A stretch of 64,000 bases of DNA from Thermoactinomyces daqus (GCF_000763315.1 NZ_JPST01000014.1:178525-242524); one strand, 5' to 3'. Positions 32,056 to 41,028 are shown, numbered from the stretch's first letter. Numbers and translations: made by a program. Notes: a model not told the origin generated them from the sequence alone.

Positions 32056-33203
32056 TAATCCCCGAATAGGAGGTTGTCCAGTTTTTGGGCAGCTTCTTTT
32101 TGCATGTTGGGCATTACGTGACTGTATAAGTCCATGGTGATGGTAATTGTGGAGTGGCCTAGGCGCTCTGATACAACTTTGGGGTGTTCGCCTTGTTGGA
32201 GTAGTAGGGTGGCGTGGGTATGCCGGAGATCATGAAATCGGATCGGGGGGAGGTTGGCCTTCCGAATAAATTGGCCAAATGCTTTTGAGAGGTAATCAAG
32301 ATCAAAAGGCGTTCCGTCTGGTCTGCAAAAGATCAGATCATGATCCTGGTATGCAGGGCCCAATGCCATTTTTTGCTCAAGTTGTTTCCGCTTTATCTTC
32401 TTGAGCATTTTGACTACCGAGTCTGAAACTGCGATAGATCGTCGGCTTCCGTCTGTTTTAGCGCTGTCCCGGAATACAAATCCGCTGTCTTTGGTTCTGT
32501 GCAAGGTGCGTCTTATACTAATAAGTTGATTTTCAAAATCAACATCCGACCATCGAAGCGCGAATATTTCACCTCGACGCATTCCGGTATTAACGGCAAA
32601 GAAGATCGGCTCATAGAGTTTTGAATTTTCCGCCGCCTTTAATAAGAGTAAGACTTCATCCCGAGTGAGTACTTGGATTTGTTTCCTTTTTGGTTTAGGC
32701 GGTGAAACAGCTCGCACTGGGTTAACTGTGATCACTTGCCATTTCACCGCTTGTTCTAATGCTTTGTGTAATAGCCTGTGGTGATGGTGTACGGTTCGAG
32801 CCGACAGTCCGCCTTTTTTATCCGATCTGCCATGATCTAACTTATCCGAGTAATACTTTTGAATGTGCATCGGTTTGAGTCGATCCAGCGTGATCTTGCC
32901 GAGAGACGGGATTAAATGGTTTCTAATAATAGACTCGTAACCCTCATAGGTTCGAGGAGCGCAATTTGTTAACGCGTAGTCTTGTAACCACCGCTTGAGG
33001 TAATCTTCCAGGGTGATCTTTGACGGCTCAATAAAAACTCCCTGATTAAGTTCATGGATCTTTGTGGCCATCGCGCGCTCGGCTTCTTTTTTGGTATTAA
33101 AACCGGAAAACCATTTTTGCTTTCTTTTCCCCGTCTCGGGATCACGGCCAAGATCAATAATGAAACACCATTTAGAACCCCGTTTCCGCACGTGACCCTT
33201 CAA
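32055..33203 (-). CDS. int: Prophage tyrosine integrase
   Basis: A 382-residue tyrosine recombinase. An arm-binding AP2-like N terminus covers about 1-50. A SAM-like core-binding domain covers about 62-155. The catalytic domain has Arg209 (TGMRRGE), Lys249 (AKT), His324/Arg327 (HDLRH), His350 and the nucleophile Tyr360. All residues needed for activity are present. The TTG at 33203 has GAGGTG at suitable spacing; an ATG at 33224 overlaps the upstream gene and has no ribosome binding site. It lies five bases after the repressor gene. Confidence 0.96.
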   Translation of the reverse strand: MKGHVRKRGSKWCFIIDLGRDPETGKRKQKWFSGFNTKKEAERAMATKIHELNQGVFIEPSKITLEDYLKRWLQDYALTNCAPRTYEGYESIIRNHLIPSLGKITLDRLKPMHIQKYYSDKLDHGRSDKKGGLSARTVHHHHRLLHKALEQAVKWQVITVNPVRAVSPPKPKRKQIQVLTRDEVLLLLKAAENSKLYEPIFFAVNTGMRRGEIFALRWSDVDFENQLISIRRTLHRTKDSGFVFRDSAKTDGSRRSIAVSDSVVKMLKKIKRKQLEQKMALGPAYQDHDLIFCRPDGTPFDLDYLSKAFGQFIRKANLPPIRFHDLRHTHATLLLQQGEHPKVVSERLGHSTITITMDLYSHVMPNMQKEAAQKLDNLLFGD

Positions 33204-33207
33204 TATA

Positions 33208-33759
33208 TCACCTCTGTTCCTCATCCATCAGGGCCTCTACATGAGCTAATAAGGGGCGTAACTGATATTCTGGCAACGTTTCCCCGTCTGATCCTAATAA
33301 TAAGCCTTCTTTTAAAATGGCCCGCAGTTGCGAGACGTTGAGCGCTTTAACTGGTTTAGACTCGCTTAAGATTAAAGATAATTTCTCTTTCTTTTTAGCT
33401 CCGTCCAGGACTGCTTTCAGGGCGCTTTCAACGTCCCCGGTTTCTTTTAATTTGGACGTGAAATCATCAGTTAAGTCGTCCATATTGCTAAGGTATTTAT
33501 AAACGTCAAGCTCCTCTTTGATGTCATCCGGAATCTTTTCGATGTACCCCTTTATAATTAGCCGTTGCGCATCTCCTCCTGTAACTTCGGCCAGCACTCT
33601 GGAGATTTCCTCTGAGGGTGCTGGCCGTTTTCCGAGTCGAAGCTTACTTATATAAGTTGGGTGAATTTTGACTCCCCTTTTTCCGCACTCCTCGGCGATG
33701 CGTTCCAGCGTCATTCCTGAGTTTTTAATATATTCTTGTAGAAGTTCTGCGTAAGTCAT
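33208..33759 (-). CDS. Phage repressor (XRE-type helix-turn-helix)
   Basis: A 183-residue protein. The N-terminal helix-turn-helix (about 5-60) reads MTLERIAEECGKRGVKI...YISKLRLGKRPAPS. The C-terminal part is charged and helical; no S24 peptidase motif is visible, so RecA-style self-cleavage is not expected. The start ATG at 33759 follows GGAGGTG. It is transcribed leftward with the integrase, from a promoter at 33785-33813 that carries an operator-like site. It is most likely the CI-type lysogeny repressor. Confidence 0.8.
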   Translation of the reverse strand: MTYAELLQEYIKNSGMTLERIAEECGKRGVKIHPTYISKLRLGKRPAPSEEISRVLAEVTGGDAQRLIIKGYIEKIPDDIKEELDVYKYLSNMDDLTDDFTSKLKETGDVESALKAVLDGAKKKEKLSLILSESKPVKALNVSQLRAILKEGLLLGSDGETLPEYQLRPLLAHVEALMDEEQR

Positions 33760-33784
33760 GTAATTTTCACCTCCTTCACTTGAA

Positions 33785-34021
33785 ATAATATCTTTTCTAG
33801 ACAAAAACGTCAATACAAAAGGATAAAATTGCTTGACCGCGAATGTATGTTTGTATTATAATCCTCGAATCTGACGCGAAAGTCTATAGACAAAAAAGTC
33901 TTGACGACTGAAAATCGACTGGGCTATAATAGCTATACCGGCGGAAACGCCGGGAAAAAAGTCCTTGACAAAATAGTCTGGACGGTATATCATGGATTTA
34001 AGCAAGACAGACAAGACAGTC
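33785..34021. promoter_or_regulatory. Lysogeny control region: divergent promoters and GAC-N6-GTC operators
   Basis: Leftward promoter: TTGACG (33808-33813) and TATTAT (33785-33790), 17-base spacer. Rightward promoters: TTGACC/TATAAT (33833-33862), TTGACG/TATAAT (33901-33930) and TTGACA/TATCAT (33965-33993). Five GAC-N6-GTC sites: 33800, 33873, 33889, 33967 and 34010 (each 12 bases). The first overlaps the leftward -35 and the fourth overlaps the third rightward -35. This fits binding by the repressor and the Cro-like protein. Confidence 0.8.
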
Positions 34022-34039
34022 TTGGGGAGGAGGCCTCAG

Positions 34040-34249
34040 ATGCAAAACAGAATCCGGGAGATCCGCAAAGCCAAAGGCTTAACACAGCATCAGTTAGCAT
34101 TTCTGTTTCACGAACCGTTACATCCCACAGTAATCTCAAGATGGGAGCGAGGCGTTTCCTCGCCATCGTCCGAGAACTTGTTCGAGCTAGCGCGAATTCT
34201 TGAGGTAAAACCGGATGAGCTTTTCATCGAGACAGACAGTCAGTCATGA
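34040..34249 (+). CDS. Cro-like XRE transcriptional regulator
   Basis: A 69-residue single-domain helix-turn-helix protein. The motif GLTQHQLAFLF...PTVISRWERG is followed by the dimer-forming LARILEVKPDELF. The ATG at 34040 is six bases after GGGGAGGAGG. It is the first gene of the rightward operon and divergent from the repressor, so a Cro role is likely. Confidence 0.85.
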   Translation: MQNRIREIRKAKGLTQHQLAFLFHEPLHPTVISRWERGVSSPSSENLFELARILEVKPDELFIETDSQS

Positions 34250-34262
34250 AAGGGTGGGGCCC

Positions 34263-34532
34263 ATGGAGCCGATGGTAAATCTGCTGAAGGCGATTGCCGA
34301 TCTTAATGAGGAGGTAATCCGGTTGGCGGCCCGGTTTGACCAAAGCTCTTCTGAGTCTTTGGTCTACAGCGTGGAACAGGCCGCCGAAGTCTTGGGAGTA
34401 TCAAGGAGCAAAATGTATGACCTGCTCCACCGGCCAGACTTTCCGGTCGTGGACTTGGGCCATCGGCGAGTGATCCCAAGAAAGCAGTTATCGGCTTGGT
34501 TGGATCAACAATGCATGAAAAAAGCCCGGTAA
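34263..34532 (+). CDS. Helix-turn-helix excisionase-type protein
   Basis: An 89-residue protein. The C-terminal MerR/AlpA-like winged helix (about 34-85) has YSVEQAAEVLGVSRSKMYDLL and a wing with HRRVIPRKQL. Such proteins act as excisionases (Xis) or small regulators. The ATG at 34263 follows AAGGGTGGGG. Position early in the lytic operon favours a directionality factor or regulator; which one is not clear. Confidence 0.75.
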   Translation: MEPMVNLLKAIADLNEEVIRLAARFDQSSSESLVYSVEQAAEVLGVSRSKMYDLLHRPDFPVVDLGHRRVIPRKQLSAWLDQQCMKKAR

Positions 34533-34609
34533 AACCGGGGCCCAGAGAAAAATACAGGTTTGAGACCATGATACCAGAAAGCTCTAAAATTGCAAGGGAG
34601 GTTTTAAAC

Positions 34610-34906
34610 TTGAAAATCACTATCGAACTCCCTGATGAGTTGGCAAAAGCGCTTTTAGACATCGCGAAGGTTTTGGCGCAACATATCAAAATCGAAGAAG
34701 AGCCGAAAGCCGAAGAGCATCCGAAAGCCGAAGAGCATCCGAAAGTGAAGCTCGAAGAAGTACGCGCCAAACTGGCCGAGTTATCAAGAGCCGGTAAACG
34801 CGATGCAGTTAAAGATTTGATCCAGTCTTTCGGTGTTCAGCGCTTGACAGACATACCAAAAGAAAAATTGCCTGCTGTGCTTGAGAAGGCAAAGGAGATC
34901 GCCTGA
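34610..34906 (+). CDS. Conserved phage protein of unknown function (Rrp5-like annotation)
   Basis: A 98-residue protein with an N-terminal segment KITIELPDELAKALL, a Glu/Lys/Pro repeat (EEPKAEEHPKAEEHPK) and a C-terminal helical part VRAKLAELSRAGKRDAVKDL. Similar proteins lie before DUF2800 in many Firmicutes prophages and are sometimes labelled rRNA biogenesis protein rrp5 without evidence. The TTG at 34610 has GGGAGG eight bases upstream; a longer frame to 34496 would overlap the upstream gene. It overlaps the next start by one base. A role in phage replication is inferred from location. Confidence 0.7.
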   Translation: MKITIELPDELAKALLDIAKVLAQHIKIEEEPKAEEHPKAEEHPKVKLEEVRAKLAELSRAGKRDAVKDLIQSFGVQRLTDIPKEKLPAVLEKAKEIA

Positions 34907-35610
34907 TGAAGCATGCCATACTATCCGCCTCTGGCGCTCACCGGTGGCTCAAGTGTACGCCGAGCGCCAGGCTCGAACAGAACATAAAAGATGAAACCAG
35001 TCCATATGCACAGGAAGGTACAAGAGCCCACGCACTCGCTGAACATTGGCTCCAATATGAATTAGGCCTACGGCTTGACGCTCCGCAAGGTGAGCCGGAA
35101 ATGATGAGCTACGTAAAAATCTACGTTGACACTGTACTGGATCGTATAACCCCTGATTCGATGGTCATGCTCGAACGCCGGTTAGACTTTAGCAATTGGG
35201 TTCCTCACGGTTTTGGGACTGGTGATGCAGTCATTGTGAATGATCGGCGCTTAGAGATCGTCGATCTAAAGTATGGGAAGGGCGTTCCAGTGTCAGCCGA
35301 GAACAATCCGCAACTTCGACTTTATGCATTAGGCGCTGTTTATGAGTTTGGGTTATTGTACGATTTTACAGTCGTGAGGATGACGATTGTACAGCCTCGA
35401 TTAGATATCATCTCGACGGAAGAATTGACGACCAGTGAACTCTTGGAATGGGGAGACTCAATAGAGCCTTTAGCTCGGGAGGCCTTCGCTGGTAAAGGCG
35501 AGCTAAACCCAGGAGATCATTGCCGATTTTGTAAAGTTCGGTCAACGTGTGAAGCTCGGTCAGAAGCGAATCTGAGACAAGCAAGACTTGATTTCCAACA
35601 AAATGACTAA
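34906..35610 (+). CDS. DUF2800 protein (Cas4/RecB-like nuclease fold)
   Basis: A 234-residue member of the DUF2800 group. GTRAHALAE is near the N terminus. The nuclease-core-like GTGDAVIV...LEIVDLKYGKG (Asp/Lys) is central. A C-terminal cysteine motif, CRFCKVRSTCEAR, probably binds a metal cluster. Relatives are commonly about 350-400 residues; this copy stops just after the cysteine motif. It is followed by the DUF2815 gene, the usual pairing in Firmicutes phages. A role in phage recombination or DNA processing is inferred. Confidence 0.8.
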   Translation: MKHAILSASGAHRWLKCTPSARLEQNIKDETSPYAQEGTRAHALAEHWLQYELGLRLDAPQGEPEMMSYVKIYVDTVLDRITPDSMVMLERRLDFSNWVPHGFGTGDAVIVNDRRLEIVDLKYGKGVPVSAENNPQLRLYALGAVYEFGLLYDFTVVRMTIVQPRLDIISTEELTTSELLEWGDSIEPLAREAFAGKGELNPGDHCRFCKVRSTCEARSEANLRQARLDFQQND

Positions 35611-35628
35611 AAAGGGAGAATGATCAAA

Positions 35629-36195
35629 ATGGCTCAAATGGTTAAAAGTGCTCAAACGACGAAAGTAGTTACCGGGAAAGTCCGTTTCTCTTATGTGAAC
35701 GCGTTCCAACCTCGTGCCGCTGTGGAAGGCCAAGATCCGAAATACTCTGTGTGCGTCTTGATTCCGAAAACCGATAAGAGAACGCTGGCCCGCATCAAAG
35801 CCGCTATCGAAGCCGCGAAAGAGAAAGGCAAAGAACGTTGGGGTGGGAAAGTGCCGGCGATGCTTAAAACCCCGCTCCGTGACGGAGATGTAGAGCGCCC
35901 GGATCAACCGGAATTCGCTGGCTGCTATTTCCTGAACGCCTCCAGCAAATTCAAACCGGGAGTTGTGGACGCCGACTTGAACCCAGTTTTAGACCCTTCG
36001 GAATTTTACTCCGGCTGCTATGGACGCGCTTCTCTCAACTTCTATCCTTACAGCGTCTCTGGTAATCGCGGGATCGCAGCAGGTTTGAATAACCTTCAAA
36101 AACTGGAAGACGGCGAGCCGCTTGGCGGGCGTGTCAGCGCTCAAAGCGAGTTCGGCAGCTTTGAAGACGATGAAGAAGATGATTTCTTAGGATAA
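35629..36195 (+). CDS. DUF2815 single-strand DNA-binding-like phage protein
   Basis: A 188-residue protein of the DUF2815 type. KVRFSYVNAFQPRA and KYSVCVLIPKTDK are near the N terminus, GCYFLNASSKFKPGVVD is central, and an acidic tail (FEDDEEDDFLG) is at the end. The acidic tail and OB-like arrangement are typical of SSBs such as T7 gp2.5. It should coat single-stranded phage DNA. The ATG at 35629 is chosen because an ATG at 35620 abuts the ribosome binding site. Confidence 0.82.
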   Translation: MAQMVKSAQTTKVVTGKVRFSYVNAFQPRAAVEGQDPKYSVCVLIPKTDKRTLARIKAAIEAAKEKGKERWGGKVPAMLKTPLRDGDVERPDQPEFAGCYFLNASSKFKPGVVDADLNPVLDPSEFYSGCYGRASLNFYPYSVSGNRGIAAGLNNLQKLEDGEPLGGRVSAQSEFGSFEDDEEDDFLG

Positions 36196-36204
36196 GCGCA
36201 ACAG

Positions 36205-36232
36205 GGAGAAGGCCCAACGCCTTCTCCTTCAA
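36205..36232 (+). terminator. Terminator-like hairpin after DUF2815
   Basis: GGAGAAGGC and GCCTTCTCC pair around five bases, followed by TTCAATC, a weak T-tract. It may only stabilise the mRNA end or reduce downstream transcription. Confidence 0.45.
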
Positions 36233-36255
36233 TCGCAAAAAGGGGTAGATGGACG

Positions 36256-36444
36256 ATGGAACTGAAACTCGGTAAAAAAGTTCAGATTAAGATGGGTTAT
36301 TATGAAGCCTTGAAGCTGTTTGATGAGCTATGCGCCATTTTGAATTTTTGCGAGGAGCAAGGATTTGAAGGGACGCCTTACGCTGAGGAGTTATATGGGG
36401 CTTTGGAAGCAGTCGATGAAGCGAAAAAGGCGGGCTTGATATGA
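36256..36444 (+). CDS. Small phage protein of unknown function
   Basis: A 62-residue, helical, Glu/Lys/Ala-rich protein (YYEALKLFDELCAILNF). It overlaps the polymerase start by four bases, so translational coupling is likely. No recognised domain. Confidence 0.65.
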   Translation: MELKLGKKVQIKMGYYEALKLFDELCAILNFCEEQGFEGTPYAEELYGALEAVDEAKKAGLI

Positions 36445-38354
36445 TCCTTAGCATCGACGTAGAAACCTATTCCAGTGTAGATTTGAAGACTCACGGCGTT
36501 TACCGTTATGTAGAAGCTGACGACTTTGAAATACTTCTTTTTGCTTATTCCTTCGACGACGGCCCGGTACGGGTTGTCGATCTTGCACAAGGGGAGGAGT
36601 TGCCTGCCGAAGTACGGCGGGCCCTCACTGATCCCGACATTGTTAAATCTGCTTTTAACGCGAATTTCGAGCGGGTAACGATTGGAAAGCATTTCGGTAT
36701 AAACACATCACCGGATCAATGGGCTTGTACAATGGTTCATGCAATGTCTTTAGGATTACCGAGAAGCCTGGAAGATGTGGCGAAAGCCTTAAAACTCGAA
36801 CATCAGAAAGACACAGCCGGCGAACGGCTGATTAAATATTTCAGCGTCCCGTGCAAGCCTACACAAGTTAACGGCGGACGGACGCGGAACCTGCCGGAGC
36901 ATGACCCGGAGAAATGGCAACGGTTCTTAGAGTACTGCCGCCAGGACGTTGAAGTGGAAAGAGCGATTCGGAAGAAACTCTCACGGTATCCCTTCGGGGA
37001 ACAGGACTTATGGGCTTTAGATCAACGGATTATAGACCGAGGAATTAACCTGGACTTAGAACTGGTTCATCATGCGATTCAATGCGACGGGCAGTATCGC
37101 CGCCGGCTGGAAGATGAAGCCGCAAGGCTGACAGGCTTGGAGAACCCGAACAGCCTGGTACAGCTGAAAAATTGGCTACTTAGCGAAGGAGTCAAGACAG
37201 ACAGTCTGTCTAAGAATTCGATTCCGAAGTTGCTAAAAGAGGCAAACGGTACAGCCAAGCGGGTTTTAGAGATCAGACAAGAACTGTCTAAAACCAGCGT
37301 TAAGAAGTACGAGACGATGAAACGGACGGTCTGCCATGACGGGCGAGTCCGGGGCCTGCTCCAATTTTACGGCGCGAACCGTACCGGGAGATGGGCCGGG
37401 CGGTTGGTTCAAGTCCAGAACCTCCCGAGGAGCGATTTAAAAGACTTGGACTTGGCCCGGCAGCTTTTGAAAGCTGGCCTATATGAGGACTTGGAACTTC
37501 TTTATGGAAATGTGCCGGACACTTTATCTCAACTGATTCGCACGGCCTTTATTCCGTCTCCTGGCTGCCGATTCCTGGTTGCGGACTTCTCAGCCATCGA
37601 GGCCCGAGTCATCGCCTGGCTGGCCGGCGAGAAATGGCGGCTCGATGTCTTCAATACCCACGGGAAGATTTACGAAGCTTCGGCAAGTCAGATGTTCGGT
37701 GTCCCCATAGAGCAGATCACGAAGGGTAGCGAACTGCGGCAGAAAGGGAAAGTTGCCGAATTGGCTTTGGGCTACCAAGGCGGTAAAGGGGCGCTGATCC
37801 AAATGGGTGCGCTGGATCAAGGCCTGACGGAGGATGAACTTCCCGATCTCGTTTCCTCTTGGCGGGCCGCAAACCCGCGCATCGTCAACTTCTGGTATGA
37901 CATGGAGCGGGCAGCATTAGAGGCGGTGAGATATAAGAAGGCCGTCCGGCTCCAACACGGACTCGCTTTTATCTATCGGCCAGGTATTTTGTTCCTTCAA
38001 TTACCGTCCGGCCGACAAATTGCCTATGTAAGACCAAAGATTGAGCTTGATGAGCAGTTTGGTAAAGAGACACTCACATATGAGTCAAACGGCAAGCGAA
38101 CGAAAACATACGGCGGAAAGTTGGTAGAGAATTGCGTCCAGGCTGTTGCAAGGGATTGTCTGGCAGAGGCTATGCGCCGGCTGGATGACGCAGGTTATCA
38201 GATAGCCTTTCACGTCCACGACGAAGTGGTTTGTGACCAAGCACATGGATCAGTGGAAGAGATGGCCCGGATCATGTCTGAGCCTATCCCCTGGGCTCCA
38301 GGGCTACCACTGGACGCTGATGCATTCGAGTCGGAATATTACACGAAGGGGTGA
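36441..38354 (+). CDS. Phage family A DNA polymerase
   Basis: A 637-residue polymerase. An N-terminal 3'-5' exonuclease has Asp5/Glu7 in SIDVETYS and, later, a YCRQDVE motif. The family A polymerase domain has motif A VADFSAIEARVIAWLAG, motif B near RQKGKVAELALGYQGG and motif C HVHDEVVC. No 5' nuclease domain is present. It should replicate the phage genome. It overlaps both neighbours by four bases. Confidence 0.95.
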   Translation: MILSIDVETYSSVDLKTHGVYRYVEADDFEILLFAYSFDDGPVRVVDLAQGEELPAEVRRALTDPDIVKSAFNANFERVTIGKHFGINTSPDQWACTMVHAMSLGLPRSLEDVAKALKLEHQKDTAGERLIKYFSVPCKPTQVNGGRTRNLPEHDPEKWQRFLEYCRQDVEVERAIRKKLSRYPFGEQDLWALDQRIIDRGINLDLELVHHAIQCDGQYRRRLEDEAARLTGLENPNSLVQLKNWLLSEGVKTDSLSKNSIPKLLKEANGTAKRVLEIRQELSKTSVKKYETMKRTVCHDGRVRGLLQFYGANRTGRWAGRLVQVQNLPRSDLKDLDLARQLLKAGLYEDLELLYGNVPDTLSQLIRTAFIPSPGCRFLVADFSAIEARVIAWLAGEKWRLDVFNTHGKIYEASASQMFGVPIEQITKGSELRQKGKVAELALGYQGGKGALIQMGALDQGLTEDELPDLVSSWRAANPRIVNFWYDMERAALEAVRYKKAVRLQHGLAFIYRPGILFLQLPSGRQIAYVRPKIELDEQFGKETLTYESNGKRTKTYGGKLVENCVQAVARDCLAEAMRRLDDAGYQIAFHVHDEVVCDQAHGSVEEMARIMSEPIPWAPGLPLDADAFESEYYTKG

Positions 38355-40750
38355 ACCTTTTGGAAGAGCAAAGCCCTAAAACTCATGAGATCACTATATA
38401 TGTAGGCGCTGGCCGGGACGCTCGGGAGTGGTCACCGGAAAGCCTGACTTGGAATGAGCTTGTAAAGCGCTTGTCAGACGTAACCCGGACGCATGAAACC
38501 TTTAACGACTATCAGAACATGCCAAAGTCGAAAAAGGACGCCATTAAGGACGTTGGGGGTTTTGTTGGTGGTGTACTGAAAGGCGGGCGGCGCCGGGCTG
38601 AAAATGTAGCCTGGCGTAGCTTGATCACTTTAGATTTTGACTTTGCCCCCAGGCTGCTCGAACAATCAGAGATTGAGTTTGCAGCGGCTTTATACACAAC
38701 ACACTCTCACGCACCTGATAAACCCCGTTTCCGCCTGGTTGCGCCGCTGAAATACAATATCAGCCCGGATAAATACCCGGCGGTGGCCCGCTGGGTTGCA
38801 AAGAGCATCGGCGGACTGGAATGGGTTGATCCAACAACCTTTGAAATTAACCGCCTGATGTTCTGGCCAAGTGCATCGAAGGATGGAGAGTTTATATTCT
38901 GGGAAAAACAAGGCCCTTGGATTGATCCGGAAGAGATTTTAGCCCAGTACGACGACTGGACAGACGCCGCACAGTGGCCGAGATCGAGCAGAGAGGATAA
39001 AAGCATCAAAAGGCAGGCAAAGAAACAAGGTGATCCATACGAGAAACCGGGGGTAATTGGGGCCTTCTGCCGCACATATGACGTTAAAACAGCCATCGAA
39101 GTATTCTTAGAGGATGTTTACGAGCCTTTTGGGGAAGACCGCTACACCTATAAACAGGGTTCAACGGCTGGCGGTGTAGTGGTTTATGACGATGGAAAGT
39201 TTGTCTATAGCTTCCACGCCACCGATCCCATCGGCGGAAAGTTGGTCAACTCTTTCGACTTGGTGCGGATTCACCTGTACGGAGACCGAGACGAGGTGGC
39301 CGAGCCGGGAACACCTGTTAACCGCTTGCCTTCCTATCAGGCCATGCTGGCTTTAGCCTCCGAGGATGAAGAAGTGAAGCAAACGATCGGCCTTGAGCAG
39401 TTAGGTTTGGCTAAAGCTGATTTTAAAGATGATATGGAGTGGCTCTCCAAGCTGGAGCGGTACCCGAAAACAGGCGAGCTACGGATTACTTTTCGTAACT
39501 TTGAACTGATCCTCGAAAATGACCCGAATTTAAAAGGCCGGTTTGGTTATGACTTATTTGCAAATCGAGTAGCGGTATTGAAGCCGCTCCCGTGGAGGCA
39601 AGATTCCGGCCAGTTTGAGAATGTAGATGACGCAGCACTTCGCGGCTACATTGAAAACACTTACGGTATCCGGCATAAAGAGCGTTTAATGGATGCACTA
39701 ATGACGGTATCCCGGAAAAACTCTTTCCACCCGGTGCGGGATTACCTGAACAGTCTGGACTGGGACGGCGTCCCCCGGCTGGAAACCGTGTTTATAGACT
39801 ATGTGGGCGCTGAAGATAACCCACACGTTCGGAAGCTGACGAAAAAAGCACTCGTGGCGGCGGTGAAACGGATATTCGAGCCCGGGGCTAAGTTTGATGA
39901 GATGATTACACTTGTCGGGCCGCAAGGGATCGGAAAAAGCCGGATCATTCATCGGTTATCAAAAGGCTGGTTTACCGATTCATTGGATAGCTTGAACGGA
40001 AAGGATGCTTACGAATCCATTCAAGGCGTGTGGTTGGTCGAAATGGCCGAGATGTCAGCCATCAAGAGGGCCGCTGATGTGGAAATGGTGAAGAAATTCC
40101 TTTCAAAACAATATGACCGCTATCGGCCGCCTTACGCCCGAATGATCGAAGAATACCCGAGGCAGTGTATTTTCATCGGCTCTACAAATACTTTTGAATT
40201 CCTTGTCGATAAGACCGGAAACCGGCGGTTTTGGCCCTTCCGCTGTGGTGTGACACCTCAGAGGCCCTGGGAGGAGTTGACCGAAGAAGAAGTAGATCAG
40301 ATTTGGGCGGAGGCGTTGGTTTACTATCGGGAAGGCTACCCGACCTATCTGAAAAAAGATGAAGACGCGGACACGATCGAATGGGTAACGGGCCGGCAAC
40401 AGGAACATACAGAGGAGAACTCACTCACCGGCATGATCCAGGAGTTTTTGGATCGGCCACTTCCCGATGATTGGGATGATAGAGATTTATTCAGCCGCAG
40501 GGCCTACCTGGAAGGTGTGGAAGCGGCCCCATCATCAGGCCAACCAAGAAATAAGGTTTGTGTTATGGAAGTTTGGGCGGAACTGCTCGGAAACGATCCT
40601 GCGAAACTGGATCGGCGTGCTTCAAGAGAGATCGGCGCGATTATCGAGAGCCTTGGGTGGAAACGAAACCCTGCACTCCGGTTTAAAAATTATGGCCGTC
40701 AGCGCGCCTTCGTTCGCGGGGTGTCAACAAAAGGTGTCAACAAAGTCTAA
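38351..40750 (+). CDS. VapE-type phage primase-helicase
   Basis: A 799-residue protein. The N-terminal half resembles a DUF3987/primase-like fold (LITLDFDFAP, PRFRLVAPL). The C-terminal half is the VapE domain, a SF3-like P-loop ATPase with GPQGIGKS (about 522-529), WLVEMAEMSAI and CIFIGSTN...NRRFWPF. Such proteins are replication initiators or helicases in phages and satellites. The start is GTG at 38351, overlapping the polymerase stop; TTG at 38360 is a possible alternative. Its last codons (GVSTKGVNKV) are part of the repeat array. Confidence 0.9.
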   Translation: MNLLEEQSPKTHEITIYVGAGRDAREWSPESLTWNELVKRLSDVTRTHETFNDYQNMPKSKKDAIKDVGGFVGGVLKGGRRRAENVAWRSLITLDFDFAPRLLEQSEIEFAAALYTTHSHAPDKPRFRLVAPLKYNISPDKYPAVARWVAKSIGGLEWVDPTTFEINRLMFWPSASKDGEFIFWEKQGPWIDPEEILAQYDDWTDAAQWPRSSREDKSIKRQAKKQGDPYEKPGVIGAFCRTYDVKTAIEVFLEDVYEPFGEDRYTYKQGSTAGGVVVYDDGKFVYSFHATDPIGGKLVNSFDLVRIHLYGDRDEVAEPGTPVNRLPSYQAMLALASEDEEVKQTIGLEQLGLAKADFKDDMEWLSKLERYPKTGELRITFRNFELILENDPNLKGRFGYDLFANRVAVLKPLPWRQDSGQFENVDDAALRGYIENTYGIRHKERLMDALMTVSRKNSFHPVRDYLNSLDWDGVPRLETVFIDYVGAEDNPHVRKLTKKALVAAVKRIFEPGAKFDEMITLVGPQGIGKSRIIHRLSKGWFTDSLDSLNGKDAYESIQGVWLVEMAEMSAIKRAADVEMVKKFLSKQYDRYRPPYARMIEEYPRQCIFIGSTNTFEFLVDKTGNRRFWPFRCGVTPQRPWEELTEEEVDQIWAEALVYYREGYPTYLKKDEDADTIEWVTGRQQEHTEENSLTGMIQEFLDRPLPDDWDDRDLFSRRAYLEGVEAAPSSGQPRNKVCVMEVWAELLGNDPAKLDRRASREIGAIIESLGWKRNPALRFKNYGRQRAFVRGVSTKGVNKV

Positions 40751-41012
40751 GAGTTTGTTGACACCTAGAATTTTCCAATGTTGTCTTTGTTGACACCTAT
40801 TTCATACTTTGTTGACACCCTCAAACCCTTGATATATCTACTATTATCCCTTCTATGACAACAAAGATAACAAAGATAACAATAAGAAAAAAGTATGAGA
40901 CAGGAGAGAGGATAGAGAGGATAGAGGGGTAAAAACGGCCTCTCTATCCTCTCTATACCGCCTACTGGTAGGTACTTTTATTCCCCATGTTGACATTGTT
41001 GACTTTGTTGAC
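40720..41012. repeat. Origin-like repeat array between VapE and VRR-NUC genes
   Basis: The repeat TGTTGACACC and its reverse complement occur five times: GGTGTCAACA at 40720 and 40733, then TGTTGACACC at 40756, 40788 and 40810. Three 9-base tandem units TGTTGACNN lie at 40988, 40997 and 41006. In between are a direct repeat AACAAAGAT x2 (near 40860-40880) and an inverted repeat of 18 bases (40912-40929 and 40939-40956, one mismatch) with a nine-base loop. Together this is about 280 bases without a gene and looks like an iteron-type origin. No gene was seen in this stretch. Confidence 0.75.
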
Positions 41013-41028
41013 GGGAGGATAGGTGAGC

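Noticed and set aside
40720..41012. CRISPR array.
   Set aside because: Repeats are short, inverted and unevenly spaced, with no spacers or cas genes.
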